The notes under the pieces: model-generated | Database searches by the model: none | Told to the model about the DNA's origin: nothing | What the model saw: only the letters and a program-made list of their open reading frames with translations | DNA from: CACKLF01 sp002725175 | Lineage (GTDB): Bacteria > Pseudomonadota > Alphaproteobacteria > Rhodobacterales > Rhodobacteraceae | Assembly: GCA_002725175.2 (NCBI GenBank) | Contig: PBQX02000116.1 | Location: 14,703 to 78,702, forward strand | Direction of reading: 5' to 3' | Length of the DNA stretch: 64,000 nucleotides | Shown here: one piece after another, positions 35,607-44,392 of the stretch | How positions within the stretch are numbered: the first letter of the stretch is position 1 | Layout of the letters: every line of letters begins with the position of its first letter | Position numbers and translations under genes: made by a program

Positions 35607-36269
35607 TCATTTATAGCTTCCATCCCACTCTTTGACAGGTAAAACTTCTCCACCTTCATTTAATTCTGGCCTGTTTTTGGTGAAACTATTTTCTGCATTA
35701 ATAATGCCATAATCCATNTAACCCAAACGCCCTAGAGGCTCTGCAAGTTTAAAATCAAATAAACCATTTTTAATAAAATTATCATCTATATATATACCTA
35801 TTACATGACCAATAACGATGTAGTTTCCCGTATTTTTTTTTCTGCTACTATGAGGCAGATCTAAAACCTTCCAAAGTTCACATTCAAGCACTGCAGGGCT
35901 CTCAGAAACACACGGTGCATCGACGTAGTTTCCTTGTCGAGCCGTCAAGCCCGACAGCTCAAACTCATCAGTTCCGTATTTCGCTGGAACTGATGATACG
36001 TTCATCTGATCAAATAGGTTAGAAGTAGCCAAAGAGGCGGTAAATACGCCAGTTTCTTCAACATTTATGAGCGAGTCTTTTAATCCATTTGAAGAAAACA
36101 TNACATAATGAGGTTGATCGGAGACACCATTGAAATAACTATATGGAGCCAAGTTTTTTTGACCTTTNTTATTTTGAGATCCGATCCAGCCTATTGGCCT
36201 AGGAGCAACTATTGCTTTGAATGGATCATGAGGCAATCCGTGTTCATTCTTTCTAGCGTCGTAATGCAT
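35607..36269 (-). CDS. Flavin reductase family protein (FMN-binding split barrel)
   Basis: The 220-residue protein has the flavin reductase-like domain: FKAIVAPRPIGWIGSQN at the N-terminus, then LAPYSYFNGVSDQP and a CELWKVLD strand near residue 130. This branch is the larger, HpaC-distant group that often accompanies aromatic catabolic genes. ATG is preceded by AAGGA. It is divergent from the VOC-led aromatic operon, across a gap that contains a 12-base inverted repeat, so it may supply reduced flavin to a partner oxygenase or serve that pathway in another way (inference). Two N bases fall within it. Confidence 0.8.
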   Translation of the reverse strand: MHYDARKNEHGLPHDPFKAIVAPRPIGWIGSQNXKGQKNLAPYSYFNGVSDQPHYXMFSSNGLKDSLINVEETGVFTASLATSNLFDQMNVSSVPAKYGTDEFELSGLTARQGNYVDAPCVSESPAVLECELWKVLDLPHSSRKKNTGNYIVIGHVIGIYIDDNFIKNGLFDFKLAEPLGRLGXMDYGIINAENSFTKNRPELNEGGEVLPVKEWDGSYK

Positions 36270-36319
36270 TTATTTTTCCTTAAATTTGTTTAGAAAACGT
36301 GTATAATTTCATTAGATTT

Positions 36320-36356
36320 AATTTTCATAAAAGGTTACTACTTCTTTATGAAAATT
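36320..36356. promoter_or_regulatory. 12-base perfect inverted repeat, candidate operator
   Basis: AATTTTCATAAA at 36320-36331 is repeated inverted as TTTATGAAAATT at 36345-36356 with 13 bases between. It lies in the 139-base divergent gap between the flavin reductase gene and the extradiol operon. Its length and symmetry suit a dimeric repressor or activator site for both directions. A TATAAT at 36302-36307 lies just to its left and could be a rightward -10. The arms are AT-rich, so a transcribed hairpin would be weak. Confidence 0.45.
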
Positions 36357-36408
36357 TTCAAATATTATTTTTTTATTAGCTTATGTATTTTCTTGTGAGG
36401 GCTCCCGT

Positions 36409-37248
36409 ATGAAACAAACTGCGCTTTTAGCAGGAGCTTATCTTCATCACTTATGCTTTGAAAGTCCTAACCCTGAAAAGTTAAGTGATTTTTATGGAAA
36501 AATAATGCAGATGANGCCTCAATCCATTGGAGCTAATGCCTGGTTATGTTCTGGAAAGAATAGACAGATTTTAATTAAAGAAGGAATGAAAAATAGGTTA
36601 GAATTTGCAGCGTTCTCTTGTCGAGATGAGGGTGGTTTAAATTTATTAAAAGAGCGAGTAAAGGAAGAAGGAATTGAGGTTATAAGCCTTCANCCTGATT
36701 TGTTTCAAAATGATGCTATATCAATAGTTGATCAAGATGGACACAATATATCCTTCGGTTTATCAAAGCCAAATNTGAATGCCGAAAGTGTTTTAAATGG
36801 GCCTTTACAGCATCTTACATTTTCTACTTTGAATGTAGAAAAATTTGTAGATTTTTACGTTGGAAAACTTGGGTTTTGNATATCTGATAGGGTTCTGCAT
36901 TCAAATGGAAATTTAGCAACCTGTTTTGTACGATCAAANCATGAGCATCATACTNTAGCCTGTTTTAAATCAGATAGGATCGGGGTGGATCATCATTCCT
37001 ATGAAGCAGGCGAATGGAATGCGATACGAGACTGGTGTGATCATTTCGCCTCGATGAATATAGAATTAATGTGGGGTCCTGGGAGGCATGGGCCAGGAAA
37101 TAACTTATTTGTTTTTGTTGAAGACCCAGATGGAAATTGGATAGAGATTTCAGCTGAGTTGGAGGTGATTCATGACAGACCCAGCAAGGACTGGCCACAA
37201 GAAGAGAGAACATTGAATTTATGGGGTAAAGCTATTTTAAGATCATAA
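36409..37248 (+). CDS. VOC family extradiol-dioxygenase-like protein
   Basis: The 279-residue protein contains two vicinal-oxygen-chelate modules. The second carries the metal triad pattern of type I extradiol dioxygenases: His in LQHLTFSTLN (about residue 132), His in GVDHHSYEAG (about 185) and Glu in WIEISAELE (about 247). The first module keeps LHHLCFESPN. These enzymes insert dioxygen next to a catechol hydroxyl using Fe(II) or Mn(II). The ATG follows GAGGG. It heads a rightward block with an FAH hydrolase and two flavin monooxygenases. It may be a true ring-cleavage enzyme or a glyoxalase-like relative. Confidence 0.78.
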   Translation: MKQTALLAGAYLHHLCFESPNPEKLSDFYGKIMQMXPQSIGANAWLCSGKNRQILIKEGMKNRLEFAAFSCRDEGGLNLLKERVKEEGIEVISLXPDLFQNDAISIVDQDGHNISFGLSKPNXNAESVLNGPLQHLTFSTLNVEKFVDFYVGKLGFXISDRVLHSNGNLATCFVRSXHEHHTXACFKSDRIGVDHHSYEAGEWNAIRDWCDHFASMNIELMWGPGRHGPGNNLFVFVEDPDGNWIEISAELEVIHDRPSKDWPQEERTLNLWGKAILRS

Positions 37249-37263
37249 AAAGGAGAAAAATTA

Positions 37264-38112
37264 ATGAAACTATTGAGCTTTTTAAGGAATGGAAACACTG
37301 GATTTGGATTAGTAAAAAATAATGGAATTATTGACCTGAGTGGAATCCTTGGTGATGATGTAAGAACAATAAAAAAGGTTTTAGAATTAGATCTTTTAGA
37401 TTTAATTGAAGATATGACCAAAGGTAAAGATCCTGATTTTGGATGGACCGATATTACGTTAATACCTGTTATACCAGATCCAGCAAAGATTTTATGTATT
37501 GGGCTAAATTATGCTAAGCATGTAGCTGAAACAAAAAGACCCGATTCAAAGCACCCAACAATTTTTACTCGATTCGCTGATACTCAAGTTGGTCATAATG
37601 GAATCATCTATAAGCCCAAAGTTTCTGAAGCCTTTGATTACGAGGGAGAAATGGCAATAATAATTGGTAAAGGGGGACGAAATATATCAAAGAAATCAGC
37701 AATGAAACATGTTGTGGGTTTTTCTTGTTATAATGATGCTACTGTAAGGGATTGGCAGAGGCATACTTCTCAGTTCACTCCTGGAAAAAATTATCCGTCG
37801 ACGGGTGGATTTGGACCGATGATGGTTACCAATGATGAAGTTGGTGATTATAAAAAATTAAACATACAAACAAGGTTAAACGGTAAAATTATGCAGGATT
37901 CTAAATTATCTCAACTTATTTTCCCCATACCGGAACTGATAAATTATATTTCAACTTTTACACCCTTATCACCTGGAGACGTTATTGTATCGGGAACACC
38001 AGGTGGTGTCGGTGATAGAAGAGATCCACCGGTTTATATGAAAGATGGTGATATTGTAGAGGTGGAGATCACAAAACTTGGTATCCTCAAGAATAGAGTG
38101 GTGGCGGAATGA
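37264..38112 (+). CDS. Fumarylacetoacetate hydrolase (FAH) family protein
   Basis: The 282-residue protein has the FAH domain of the short type: an N-terminal KLLSFLRNGNTGFGLVKNNG, then KILCIGLNYAKHVAET and the metal residues in FDYEGEMAIIIG and CYNDATVRDWQ, ending with SGTPGGVGDRRDPPVYMKDGD. It lies 15 bases after the VOC gene with an AAAAGGAG site. In a meta-cleavage pathway such enzymes act as hydratase, decarboxylase or C-C hydrolase on the ring-opened product. This is a separate enzyme from FahA at 14.1-15.4 kb. Confidence 0.88.
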   Translation: MKLLSFLRNGNTGFGLVKNNGIIDLSGILGDDVRTIKKVLELDLLDLIEDMTKGKDPDFGWTDITLIPVIPDPAKILCIGLNYAKHVAETKRPDSKHPTIFTRFADTQVGHNGIIYKPKVSEAFDYEGEMAIIIGKGGRNISKKSAMKHVVGFSCYNDATVRDWQRHTSQFTPGKNYPSTGGFGPMMVTNDEVGDYKKLNIQTRLNGKIMQDSKLSQLIFPIPELINYISTFTPLSPGDVIVSGTPGGVGDRRDPPVYMKDGDIVEVEITKLGILKNRVVAE

Positions 38113-38139
38113 ATTTGTTCTCATATTTTTTGGGGATTC

Positions 38140-39729
38140 ATGCCAGAAACTGAAAGAATTTCTTCAGAAATTGTAATAATTGGAGGAGGACCTACTGGCT
38201 TAACATTAGCTAATTTGCTTGGAAAAATGGGTGTAAAAATCCACCTTATTGAGCAAAACAAAGAAACAGTTAATGAACCGAGAGCAGTGTCTATTGATGA
38301 TGAGTCTCTAAGGATTTTTCAATCCATTGGCATTAAGGAAAGAGTAAATANCATAATTGTGGAAGGCTATGGTTCNATATATAAGAGCTNTTATGGAAAA
38401 GAATTTTCACGGGTCATGCCAACTTCTAAAGAGTACGGTTTTGAAAAAAGAAATGCTTTTCAACAACCTGAGCTAGAAAAAATCTTAAGTGATAATTTGT
38501 CTACCCTTAACAGTGTTANAACATTTTTTAATTGGAAGATGATTGAATTTTCTCAAAAACCTTCAAATATCCAAGTCATTATCCAATCACAACAATCTGA
38601 TAAAATTAAAATACTAACAGGTAAATTCTTAGTTGCTTGTGATGGAGCAAGCTCAACTATTAGGAAATCATTAAATATACCTCTGCAAGGGTCCTCATTT
38701 GAGGAGACTTGGGTAATTGTTGATCTTCTTAAGACTATAAATAGAAATAGGCATACAGAAGTTTTTTGCAATCCGGATAGACCCTGTATTACTTTACCTG
38801 GACCTAAACAAACGAGACGATATGAGTTCATGATAAGATCTGGAGAAAATATAGATCATGCTACCTCAGAATTAAATGTTCGGACTTTGATGGAATCTGT
38901 CGGACCTGATAAGAACCAGAAAATTAAAAGAATTCGTTCGTACACTTTTCATGCGAGAGTGGCAAAAAAATGGAGAGATCAGAGAGTTTTTCTAGCCGGA
39001 GACTCGGCACACTTGTCTCCCCCGTTTGCTGGTCAAGGTATGAATAGTGGTATCAGAGATGTTGGAAATTTGGCATGGAAACTTGCGGCAAGCTTATCTA
39101 ATGCTAAAAACAAAAAAATACTAGATAGTTATGAGGAGGAAAGAAAACCCCATGCTTTAGAAATGATTAATTTGGCTTTGAAAATGGGTAGAATAATGAA
39201 TCCTAGAAATCATTTTAAAGCTTGGCTAATCAGAGNCTTCTTTACNACTTTAGGTCTATACGGGCCTGCNAGAGATTATATTGCTCAAATGAAATATAAG
39301 CCTAAACCTAGATTTTATTCTGGCCTGATATGGCCTGACAATAAAAAAGATACTATTGTTGGCCAGCTTGTACCTCAACCGATTACAGAAGATTATCAAA
39401 AGAACAGAAACCTTTTAGATGAACAGATTTCTAACGAACCTTGCATACTAATTTTNGATGAAAGTCCGGATAAACATCTAACTAAAAGAATAGAGAAAAA
39501 TTTTTTAGAAAAAGGTTGNTCTATTATTGGGTTAACACCTGAATGGGTTAACGCTTACGAAGGTAGTATTAGAATTCTAAGGGATGCGAGCCATTTATTT
39601 TCTAGAAATCCGTATAGATCTTATCTAGGATCAGCATTACTCATAAGGCANGANAAATATATAGCTGCAACAGCACCTATTGATAATATTGAAAAATTGT
39701 TGGAATATTTAAGAGAGATAACTTCNTAG
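38140..39729 (+). CDS. FAD-dependent aromatic monooxygenase (MhpA-like), first copy
   Basis: This group A flavoprotein monooxygenase of 529 residues carries the FAD motif IVIIGGGPTGLTLANLLG, the EPRAVSIDDESLR segment, CDGASSTIRKSLN (the DG motif) and the ribose-binding VFLAGDSAHLSPPFAGQGMNSGIRD. It belongs with 3-(3-hydroxyphenyl)propionate hydroxylases, which add an ortho hydroxyl to a phenol. The C-terminal thioredoxin-like domain is present. It is followed by a VOC dioxygenase and a second monooxygenase. A handful of N bases lie within it, mainly near the 3' end. Confidence 0.88.
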   Translation: MPETERISSEIVIIGGGPTGLTLANLLGKMGVKIHLIEQNKETVNEPRAVSIDDESLRIFQSIGIKERVNXIIVEGYGXIYKSXYGKEFSRVMPTSKEYGFEKRNAFQQPELEKILSDNLSTLNSVXTFFNWKMIEFSQKPSNIQVIIQSQQSDKIKILTGKFLVACDGASSTIRKSLNIPLQGSSFEETWVIVDLLKTINRNRHTEVFCNPDRPCITLPGPKQTRRYEFMIRSGENIDHATSELNVRTLMESVGPDKNQKIKRIRSYTFHARVAKKWRDQRVFLAGDSAHLSPPFAGQGMNSGIRDVGNLAWKLAASLSNAKNKKILDSYEEERKPHALEMINLALKMGRIMNPRNHFKAWLIRXFFXTLGLYGPXRDYIAQMKYKPKPRFYSGLIWPDNKKDTIVGQLVPQPITEDYQKNRNLLDEQISNEPCILIXDESPDKHLTKRIEKNFLEKGXSIIGLTPEWVNAYEGSIRILRDASHLFSRNPYRSYLGSALLIRXXKYIAATAPIDNIEKLLEYLREITX

Positions 39730-39786
39730 TTGAGGAATGCTTTAAATTTAAAATGAAAATTTATTTGGTAAAAGTATTATTTTGCG

Positions 39787-40761
39787 ATGCCTATTAATTC
39801 ATTAGGTTACGTAGGGGTTCGCTCGCGAGATTTAGAGGANTGGCAGGATTTTGCTGAAAATCTCTTGGGTATGCAGAGTGTTGAGAGTGGCAATTATGCT
39901 CTAGCGTTTAGAATGGATGATTATAAGCAAAGGCTTATGATAGAAACAGAACCAGGGGATGCTCTTGGTTTTTTAGGCTGGGAGGTAGATTCTAAAGAGG
40001 ATCTCGAAATATATGCAANGAAGCTTGATTCCCAGAATATACCGGTAGCATTTGCACCAAAGGAATTNGCAGACAAAAGATTCGTGGATCAGATGATCCT
40101 TTTTCAAGACCCAGAAGGNAATAGAATAGAACTTTTTTGGAATCCGATGCTCGATAAAGAAAAGTTCAAACCAGGGAGACCAATTTCCGGATTTAAGACG
40201 GGGCCATACGGTATGGGTCACGCTGTACTCCATGCAAAAGATGTTAATCTTCTGGTAAAGTTTTATTGTGATATACTTGATTTTAAGGTTAGTGATTATG
40301 GTTTAAGTCCTTATCCCATGCATTTTTTCCATGTAAATGGTCGTCATCATAGTTTTGCAATTTTAGGGACGAAGCTATCGGGGTTTCACCATTTTATGGT
40401 GGAGTTTAATAATTTGGATGATGTTGGCCAGGGTTATGACCTAGCTTGCTTAGAAGAGGATAGGATAGCCTATACACTTGGTCGTCATACAAATGACTAC
40501 ATGACAAGTTTTTATGCGAAGACACCTTCAGGTTTTTTTATAGAAAGCGGCTGGGGCGGGCGGATAATTGATACGGACCTCTGGGAGCCTCATGAAACTA
40601 ATGTGGGNCCTAGTTTCTGGGGTCATGACAGGCCGTATTTGGATGAAGACACGAGAAAAAGTTTAAAAGATATGAGATTAAAGGCTGCATCAGACGGCTT
40701 ACAGGCTCCACTCCTAGTAGATTGTCCTTGGCTATATGGGCTACAGGATTTAAAAAAATAA
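39787..40761 (+). CDS. Type I extradiol dioxygenase (BphC-like, VOC family)
   Basis: The 324-residue protein matches two-module extradiol dioxygenases. It opens with SLGYVGVRSRDLE.WQDFAENLLGM, and the catalytic module has GMGHAVLHAKD (metal His), GFHHFMVEFN (metal His) and SGFFIESGWGGR (metal Glu) in the BphC order. Iron-dependent meta cleavage of a catechol is the expected reaction. It lies between the two flavin monooxygenases, so one hydroxylase probably makes its catechol (inference). The substrate could be a substituted hydroxyphenyl acid. Confidence 0.87.
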   Translation: MPINSLGYVGVRSRDLEXWQDFAENLLGMQSVESGNYALAFRMDDYKQRLMIETEPGDALGFLGWEVDSKEDLEIYAXKLDSQNIPVAFAPKEXADKRFVDQMILFQDPEXNRIELFWNPMLDKEKFKPGRPISGFKTGPYGMGHAVLHAKDVNLLVKFYCDILDFKVSDYGLSPYPMHFFHVNGRHHSFAILGTKLSGFHHFMVEFNNLDDVGQGYDLACLEEDRIAYTLGRHTNDYMTSFYAKTPSGFFIESGWGGRIIDTDLWEPHETNVXPSFWGHDRPYLDEDTRKSLKDMRLKAASDGLQAPLLVDCPWLYGLQDLKK

Positions 40762-40788
40762 AAGTTCTTTCTAACTGGGAATCTACAA

Positions 40789-42273
40789 ATGTCGAATTTA
40801 AGTAAAACTGATAATTATGATGTTGTGATTGTTGGAATGGGTCCAACGGGTCTTGTATTAGCAAATCTACTTGGNTTAGAAAAATTAAATGTGTTGGTAA
40901 TTGATAAGTTCCTAACACCTTACGACCTACCTAGAGCAGTTCATTTAGATGACGAAATCATGAGAATTCTTCAAGTAATTGGAGTTGCATCCGAGATGGA
41001 AAAAATAATGAGGCCAAACCTTGGAATGAGGTTTGTCGATGCAGATAATAATCTNTTACTAGATTGGCCACGACCGCAAGAAATAGGAAAAAATGGTTGG
41101 AAACCGAGTTACAAGTTTCATCAGCCGGATCTAGAAAGGGTTTTATACAAAAATTTAAAAANGTTTCCTAACGTAGAAATTAGAAAAGGTTTTGAAGCAA
41201 CCGAAGTTAAAAATGAAGATGAAAAAGTCGAGGTAACAATCTTAAAATTAGAAGAAAATGATGCATGTCGTGTAAGGTGTGATTTCATTGTTGGTTGTGA
41301 TGGCGCCCGTTCATTTATTCGAAAAAAAATGGGTGTAGAATATGAGGAGATGGGGTTTTTTGAAGACTGGCTTGTAGTTGATATTATTTTGAAAAAAGAT
41401 CGATCAGATCTTGGGTTATTTTCCATACAGTTCTGTGGTACTTCACAGCCCGCAACTTACTCTCCAGGTACTAGAGGTAGACTGCGATGGGAGTTTGCCT
41501 TGAAAGATCAAAAAAGTCATGAGGAAATTTTGAAAACAGATTACGTTTGGAATTTGTTAAGTAGATGGATAACGCCTGACGAGGCTAAAATTGAGAGAAA
41601 AGCCATTTATACTTTTAAATCAAGCCTGGCTGAACAGTGGGTTAAAGGTAGATTAATTTTGGCGGGTGATTCAGCTCATTTAACGCCACCGTTTATGGGA
41701 CAGGGTATGTGCATCGGGTTAAGGGATGTCTCTAACTTAGCTTGGAAATTAATATCCGTTATTAAAGGTCAATCAGATTTATCGTTTTTGAAATCTTATG
41801 AGATTGAACGACGACCTCATGCGAAGGAATATATTTCAACTGCAATAAAACTCGGCAAAATGCTTGGAGAATTAAACTCAAATTCTAAAAAAAATAAAGA
41901 AGGGCCAATTCATATGAAAAGCCTTGCTCCAAAAATTGGCAATGCATTTTTTCTAAATGAGGAGGAGTTTGCTAGAAGTTTGAGTTTGCAACCAAAATTG
42001 TCTAATGGGCAGTATGTGGATGATATGGTAGGGTATAAATTCTGTCTCTTCTTAAGTGAAGATTTAGCAAGTCATTTTTCAGGAAATAATTCAAATATTA
42101 TTGTATTTAATTCTAAAGATCATCCCTCCATAAAAAAATATCTTGAAAACCTATCAACGAAAGCTCTTCTTATTCGGCCAGATAAGTACATACTGGGAGG
42201 GGCAAAAAATTTAACTGAATTGAATGAATTACTGAGTTTGGAATTTATAAATTCGATAAATAACAAGATATAA
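40789..42273 (+). CDS. FAD-dependent aromatic monooxygenase (MhpA-like), second copy
   Basis: This 494-residue flavin hydroxylase has VVIVGMGPTGLVLANLL, LPRAVHLDDEIMR, VGCDGARSFIRKKMG and LILAGDSAHLTPPFMGQGMCIGLRD. Its second FAD motif has GQGMCIGLRDVSNLAWK, which is close to MhpA and differs from copy one. Two related but non-identical hydroxylases in one block suggest two successive hydroxylations or two substrates. It begins 27 bases after the dioxygenase. A short linker separates it from the SDR gene. Confidence 0.88.
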   Translation: MSNLSKTDNYDVVIVGMGPTGLVLANLLXLEKLNVLVIDKFLTPYDLPRAVHLDDEIMRILQVIGVASEMEKIMRPNLGMRFVDADNNXLLDWPRPQEIGKNGWKPSYKFHQPDLERVLYKNLKXFPNVEIRKGFEATEVKNEDEKVEVTILKLEENDACRVRCDFIVGCDGARSFIRKKMGVEYEEMGFFEDWLVVDIILKKDRSDLGLFSIQFCGTSQPATYSPGTRGRLRWEFALKDQKSHEEILKTDYVWNLLSRWITPDEAKIERKAIYTFKSSLAEQWVKGRLILAGDSAHLTPPFMGQGMCIGLRDVSNLAWKLISVIKGQSDLSFLKSYEIERRPHAKEYISTAIKLGKMLGELNSNSKKNKEGPIHMKSLAPKIGNAFFLNEEEFARSLSLQPKLSNGQYVDDMVGYKFCLFLSEDLASHFSGNNSNIIVFNSKDHPSIKKYLENLSTKALLIRPDKYILGGAKNLTELNELLSLEFINSINNKI

Positions 42274-42321
42274 ATGACGAAGAATTTTAGATATTAAAAT
42301 TATCAGTTACAGGAGGATCAA

Positions 42322-43014
42322 TTGAAAACAATCTTAATTACAGGGTGCAATAGGGGAATAGGTTTTGAGTTTGTAAGACAATTTAGTCTTATGGACATAA
42401 ATATAATTGCTACGTATAGAAACAAAAACTCAAGTGAAGAACTGCTGTCTTTAGCAGAAAAATCCTCAAACATAGAACTTTTAGAGTTAGATGTTTCTTC
42501 TAATCAATCTATTGAAAAATTTGCAAATAGCTTGTCTGGCAAACCCGTTGATATATACATAAATAACGCTGGAATGATGGGGGTTGGAGCCAGAACGTTT
42601 GGAGAAGTGAAGGGTGATAGATGGCTTGAAGTTTTCAATGTAAATACTGTAGCCCCACTTCTTTTAACTCAAAAATTATTTAGCAATTTTTTGATAGGTA
42701 AAGATAGGAAGTTAGTCTATGTCAGTTCCAAAGTAGGATCTATTGAAGACAATTCAGGTGGTGGTTCGTATATCTACAGAAGTTCTAAGACTGCATTAAA
42801 TCAAGTCGTCAAGAGCCTTTCAATAGACTTAAAAGACCAAGGGTTTGAAGTGGTTGCCGTCCATCCCGGTTGGGTTCAGACAGATATGGGGGGACCAAGC
42901 GCACTAATAGATGTTACTACTAGTGTGGCAGGATTAATTAATATAATTACAAATCTAAACGGCTCTGATAGTGGAAAGTTTTTTAACTATGATGGACAAA
43001 CTATCCCTTGGTAA
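42322..43014 (+). CDS. SDR family oxidoreductase (CsgA/sniffer-like)
   Basis: This 230-residue short-chain dehydrogenase has the cofactor motif TGCNRGIGFEFV, INNAGMMG, the Ser in YVSSKVGS and the catalytic YRSSK, with the VHPGWVQTDMGG loop. The TG..RGIG start with a C rather than A/S, and the PGWVQTDMGG loop, point to the C-factor/sniffer subgroup of carbonyl reductases. TTG at 42322 follows AGGAGG at 42311-42316. It is the last gene of the rightward aromatic block and its 3' end overlaps the TPR gene by 14 bases on the opposite strand. Confidence 0.87.
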   Translation: MKTILITGCNRGIGFEFVRQFSLMDINIIATYRNKNSSEELLSLAEKSSNIELLELDVSSNQSIEKFANSLSGKPVDIYINNAGMMGVGARTFGEVKGDRWLEVFNVNTVAPLLLTQKLFSNFLIGKDRKLVYVSSKVGSIEDNSGGGSYIYRSSKTALNQVVKSLSIDLKDQGFEVVAVHPGWVQTDMGGPSALIDVTTSVAGLINIITNLNGSDSGKFFNYDGQTIPW

Positions 43015-44389
43015 ATTTTTTCTGAGAAATATTTTTTTGCCATCTTTCTCTGGCAATATTTGATTGTTTGGGCAGCCCTAAATTAAAATATACTTTTTCT
43101 AATAGTTTATTCAACGGAACACCATTTGGATCAAAAGATCTTCTACTTTCCAGAATTTGTTGAGCAGCAGAGTAATTCCCTGATTTTATTAATGAGTCCA
43201 GATGTATTTGATTAAAAAAATCCCTTTGGGCATGGCTGCCTCCCGCTTCAAATATACGAGGCAAAGCTCTTCCTAGTAGAGTAGCACATTCACTATGCCG
43301 TCCAAAAATATGACTCATAATGCCTTCACAGGCAGGTAAGACAACCTCGGTCCATGTAGAAAAATTAAAGGTGTTTTTATTTTTGGCTTTATTCCTTATT
43401 TCAAGCAGAAGCTCATGAAAGCTGTCGTGATCTGCTTTACCCAATGCAAATAAATATTGCATTGTATTAAAAGGGTTGGTTGTGTCTTTGGATCGTATAG
43501 AGATATATTTGGCTAAATCTTCCCATCGACCTGCAACGTCCACTCCGGAAAATTCTATGCGCGCAAGGAGTGATGTAGCTCCAATTTGATCTTGGCTATA
43601 GTTTTTTTCTATACCCCAAACATGATTATCATAAACTTTTAGGGCATCTTTATTTCGTCCTTTACTAAGGTAAAACAAAGCCAGGTGCCACCAGTTATGT
43701 GTATACATAAAAGAATTTAAGCCTTCCCATGATTCAGAAACACTTTCTAAGAAGGTAATACCTTCTTCTACCCTTCCTTCAGTTAGCATAACGTGAGCTA
43801 GAGCATGATGAGACCAGGGCTCATTCCACTTTATACTCATAGCTTTTTTTGCACTTTCTTCTGCTTCTCTAATCAGGTGACATTGTTCATAACCAAAAGC
43901 TATCATGCCATGCAGGTATGGATTTTTCTCCCCTTCTGGCAAGCCTTTCAGAGCTACACGCAACATGCCAGCTGAATCTCCAATATTAAAATAATGGGTT
44001 TGCGCAAGCTTCAGTACGACTAAATCTCTAGGGTATATGTCCAAGAGATTCTCACATTTTCTTAGTAGATTTGGGATATCGTCCACTGCCCAATCATGGA
44101 CTATGTCCACTATTTTAGATTCGCGCTGGGTTGCGAAAGTCTTTGATTCTTTGGCTTTTTCTAGGAATGGTTTGGCTTTTTCAGGTGCTTCTGGTGATTC
44201 AAGAAACATCCAAAGCATACTAGCATATGCATTAGCCAGACAGTTTTTGGGATCCTTTTCAGCAGTTTCAACAATTATTGAAGCTTTTTTGTCATATGAA
44301 AGAAACCCTTGAATAAAATCATTAATTCCTGAAGTCGTTTCATGGTTTGTAGATGTGATTTCATTCTTTAGACAATCGGTATTAGTCAT
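43001..44389 (-). CDS. Tetratricopeptide repeat protein (TTC38-like)
   Basis: The 462-residue protein has TPR-type helical repeats, visible as recurrent A/L/Y patterns such as PWSHHALAHVMLTEGRVEEGITFLE and WWHLALFYLSKGRNKDALKVYDNHVWG. The long HNWWHLALF block is typical of the TTC38 group, a conserved TPR family of unknown function. No signal peptide is seen. It lies 3 bases downstream of the P1 peptidase gene, so it is in the peptide operon. A protein-protein scaffold is the default reading. Confidence 0.75.
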   Translation of the reverse strand: MTNTDCLKNEITSTNHETTSGINDFIQGFLSYDKKASIIVETAEKDPKNCLANAYASMLWMFLESPEAPEKAKPFLEKAKESKTFATQRESKIVDIVHDWAVDDIPNLLRKCENLLDIYPRDLVVLKLAQTHYFNIGDSAGMLRVALKGLPEGEKNPYLHGMIAFGYEQCHLIREAEESAKKAMSIKWNEPWSHHALAHVMLTEGRVEEGITFLESVSESWEGLNSFMYTHNWWHLALFYLSKGRNKDALKVYDNHVWGIEKNYSQDQIGATSLLARIEFSGVDVAGRWEDLAKYISIRSKDTTNPFNTMQYLFALGKADHDSFHELLLEIRNKAKNKNTFNFSTWTEVVLPACEGIMSHIFGRHSECATLLGRALPRIFEAGGSHAQRDFFNQIHLDSLIKSGNYSAAQQILESRRSFDPNGVPLNKLLEKVYFNLGLPKQSNIARERWQKNISQKKFTKG

Positions 44390-44392
44390 GGG

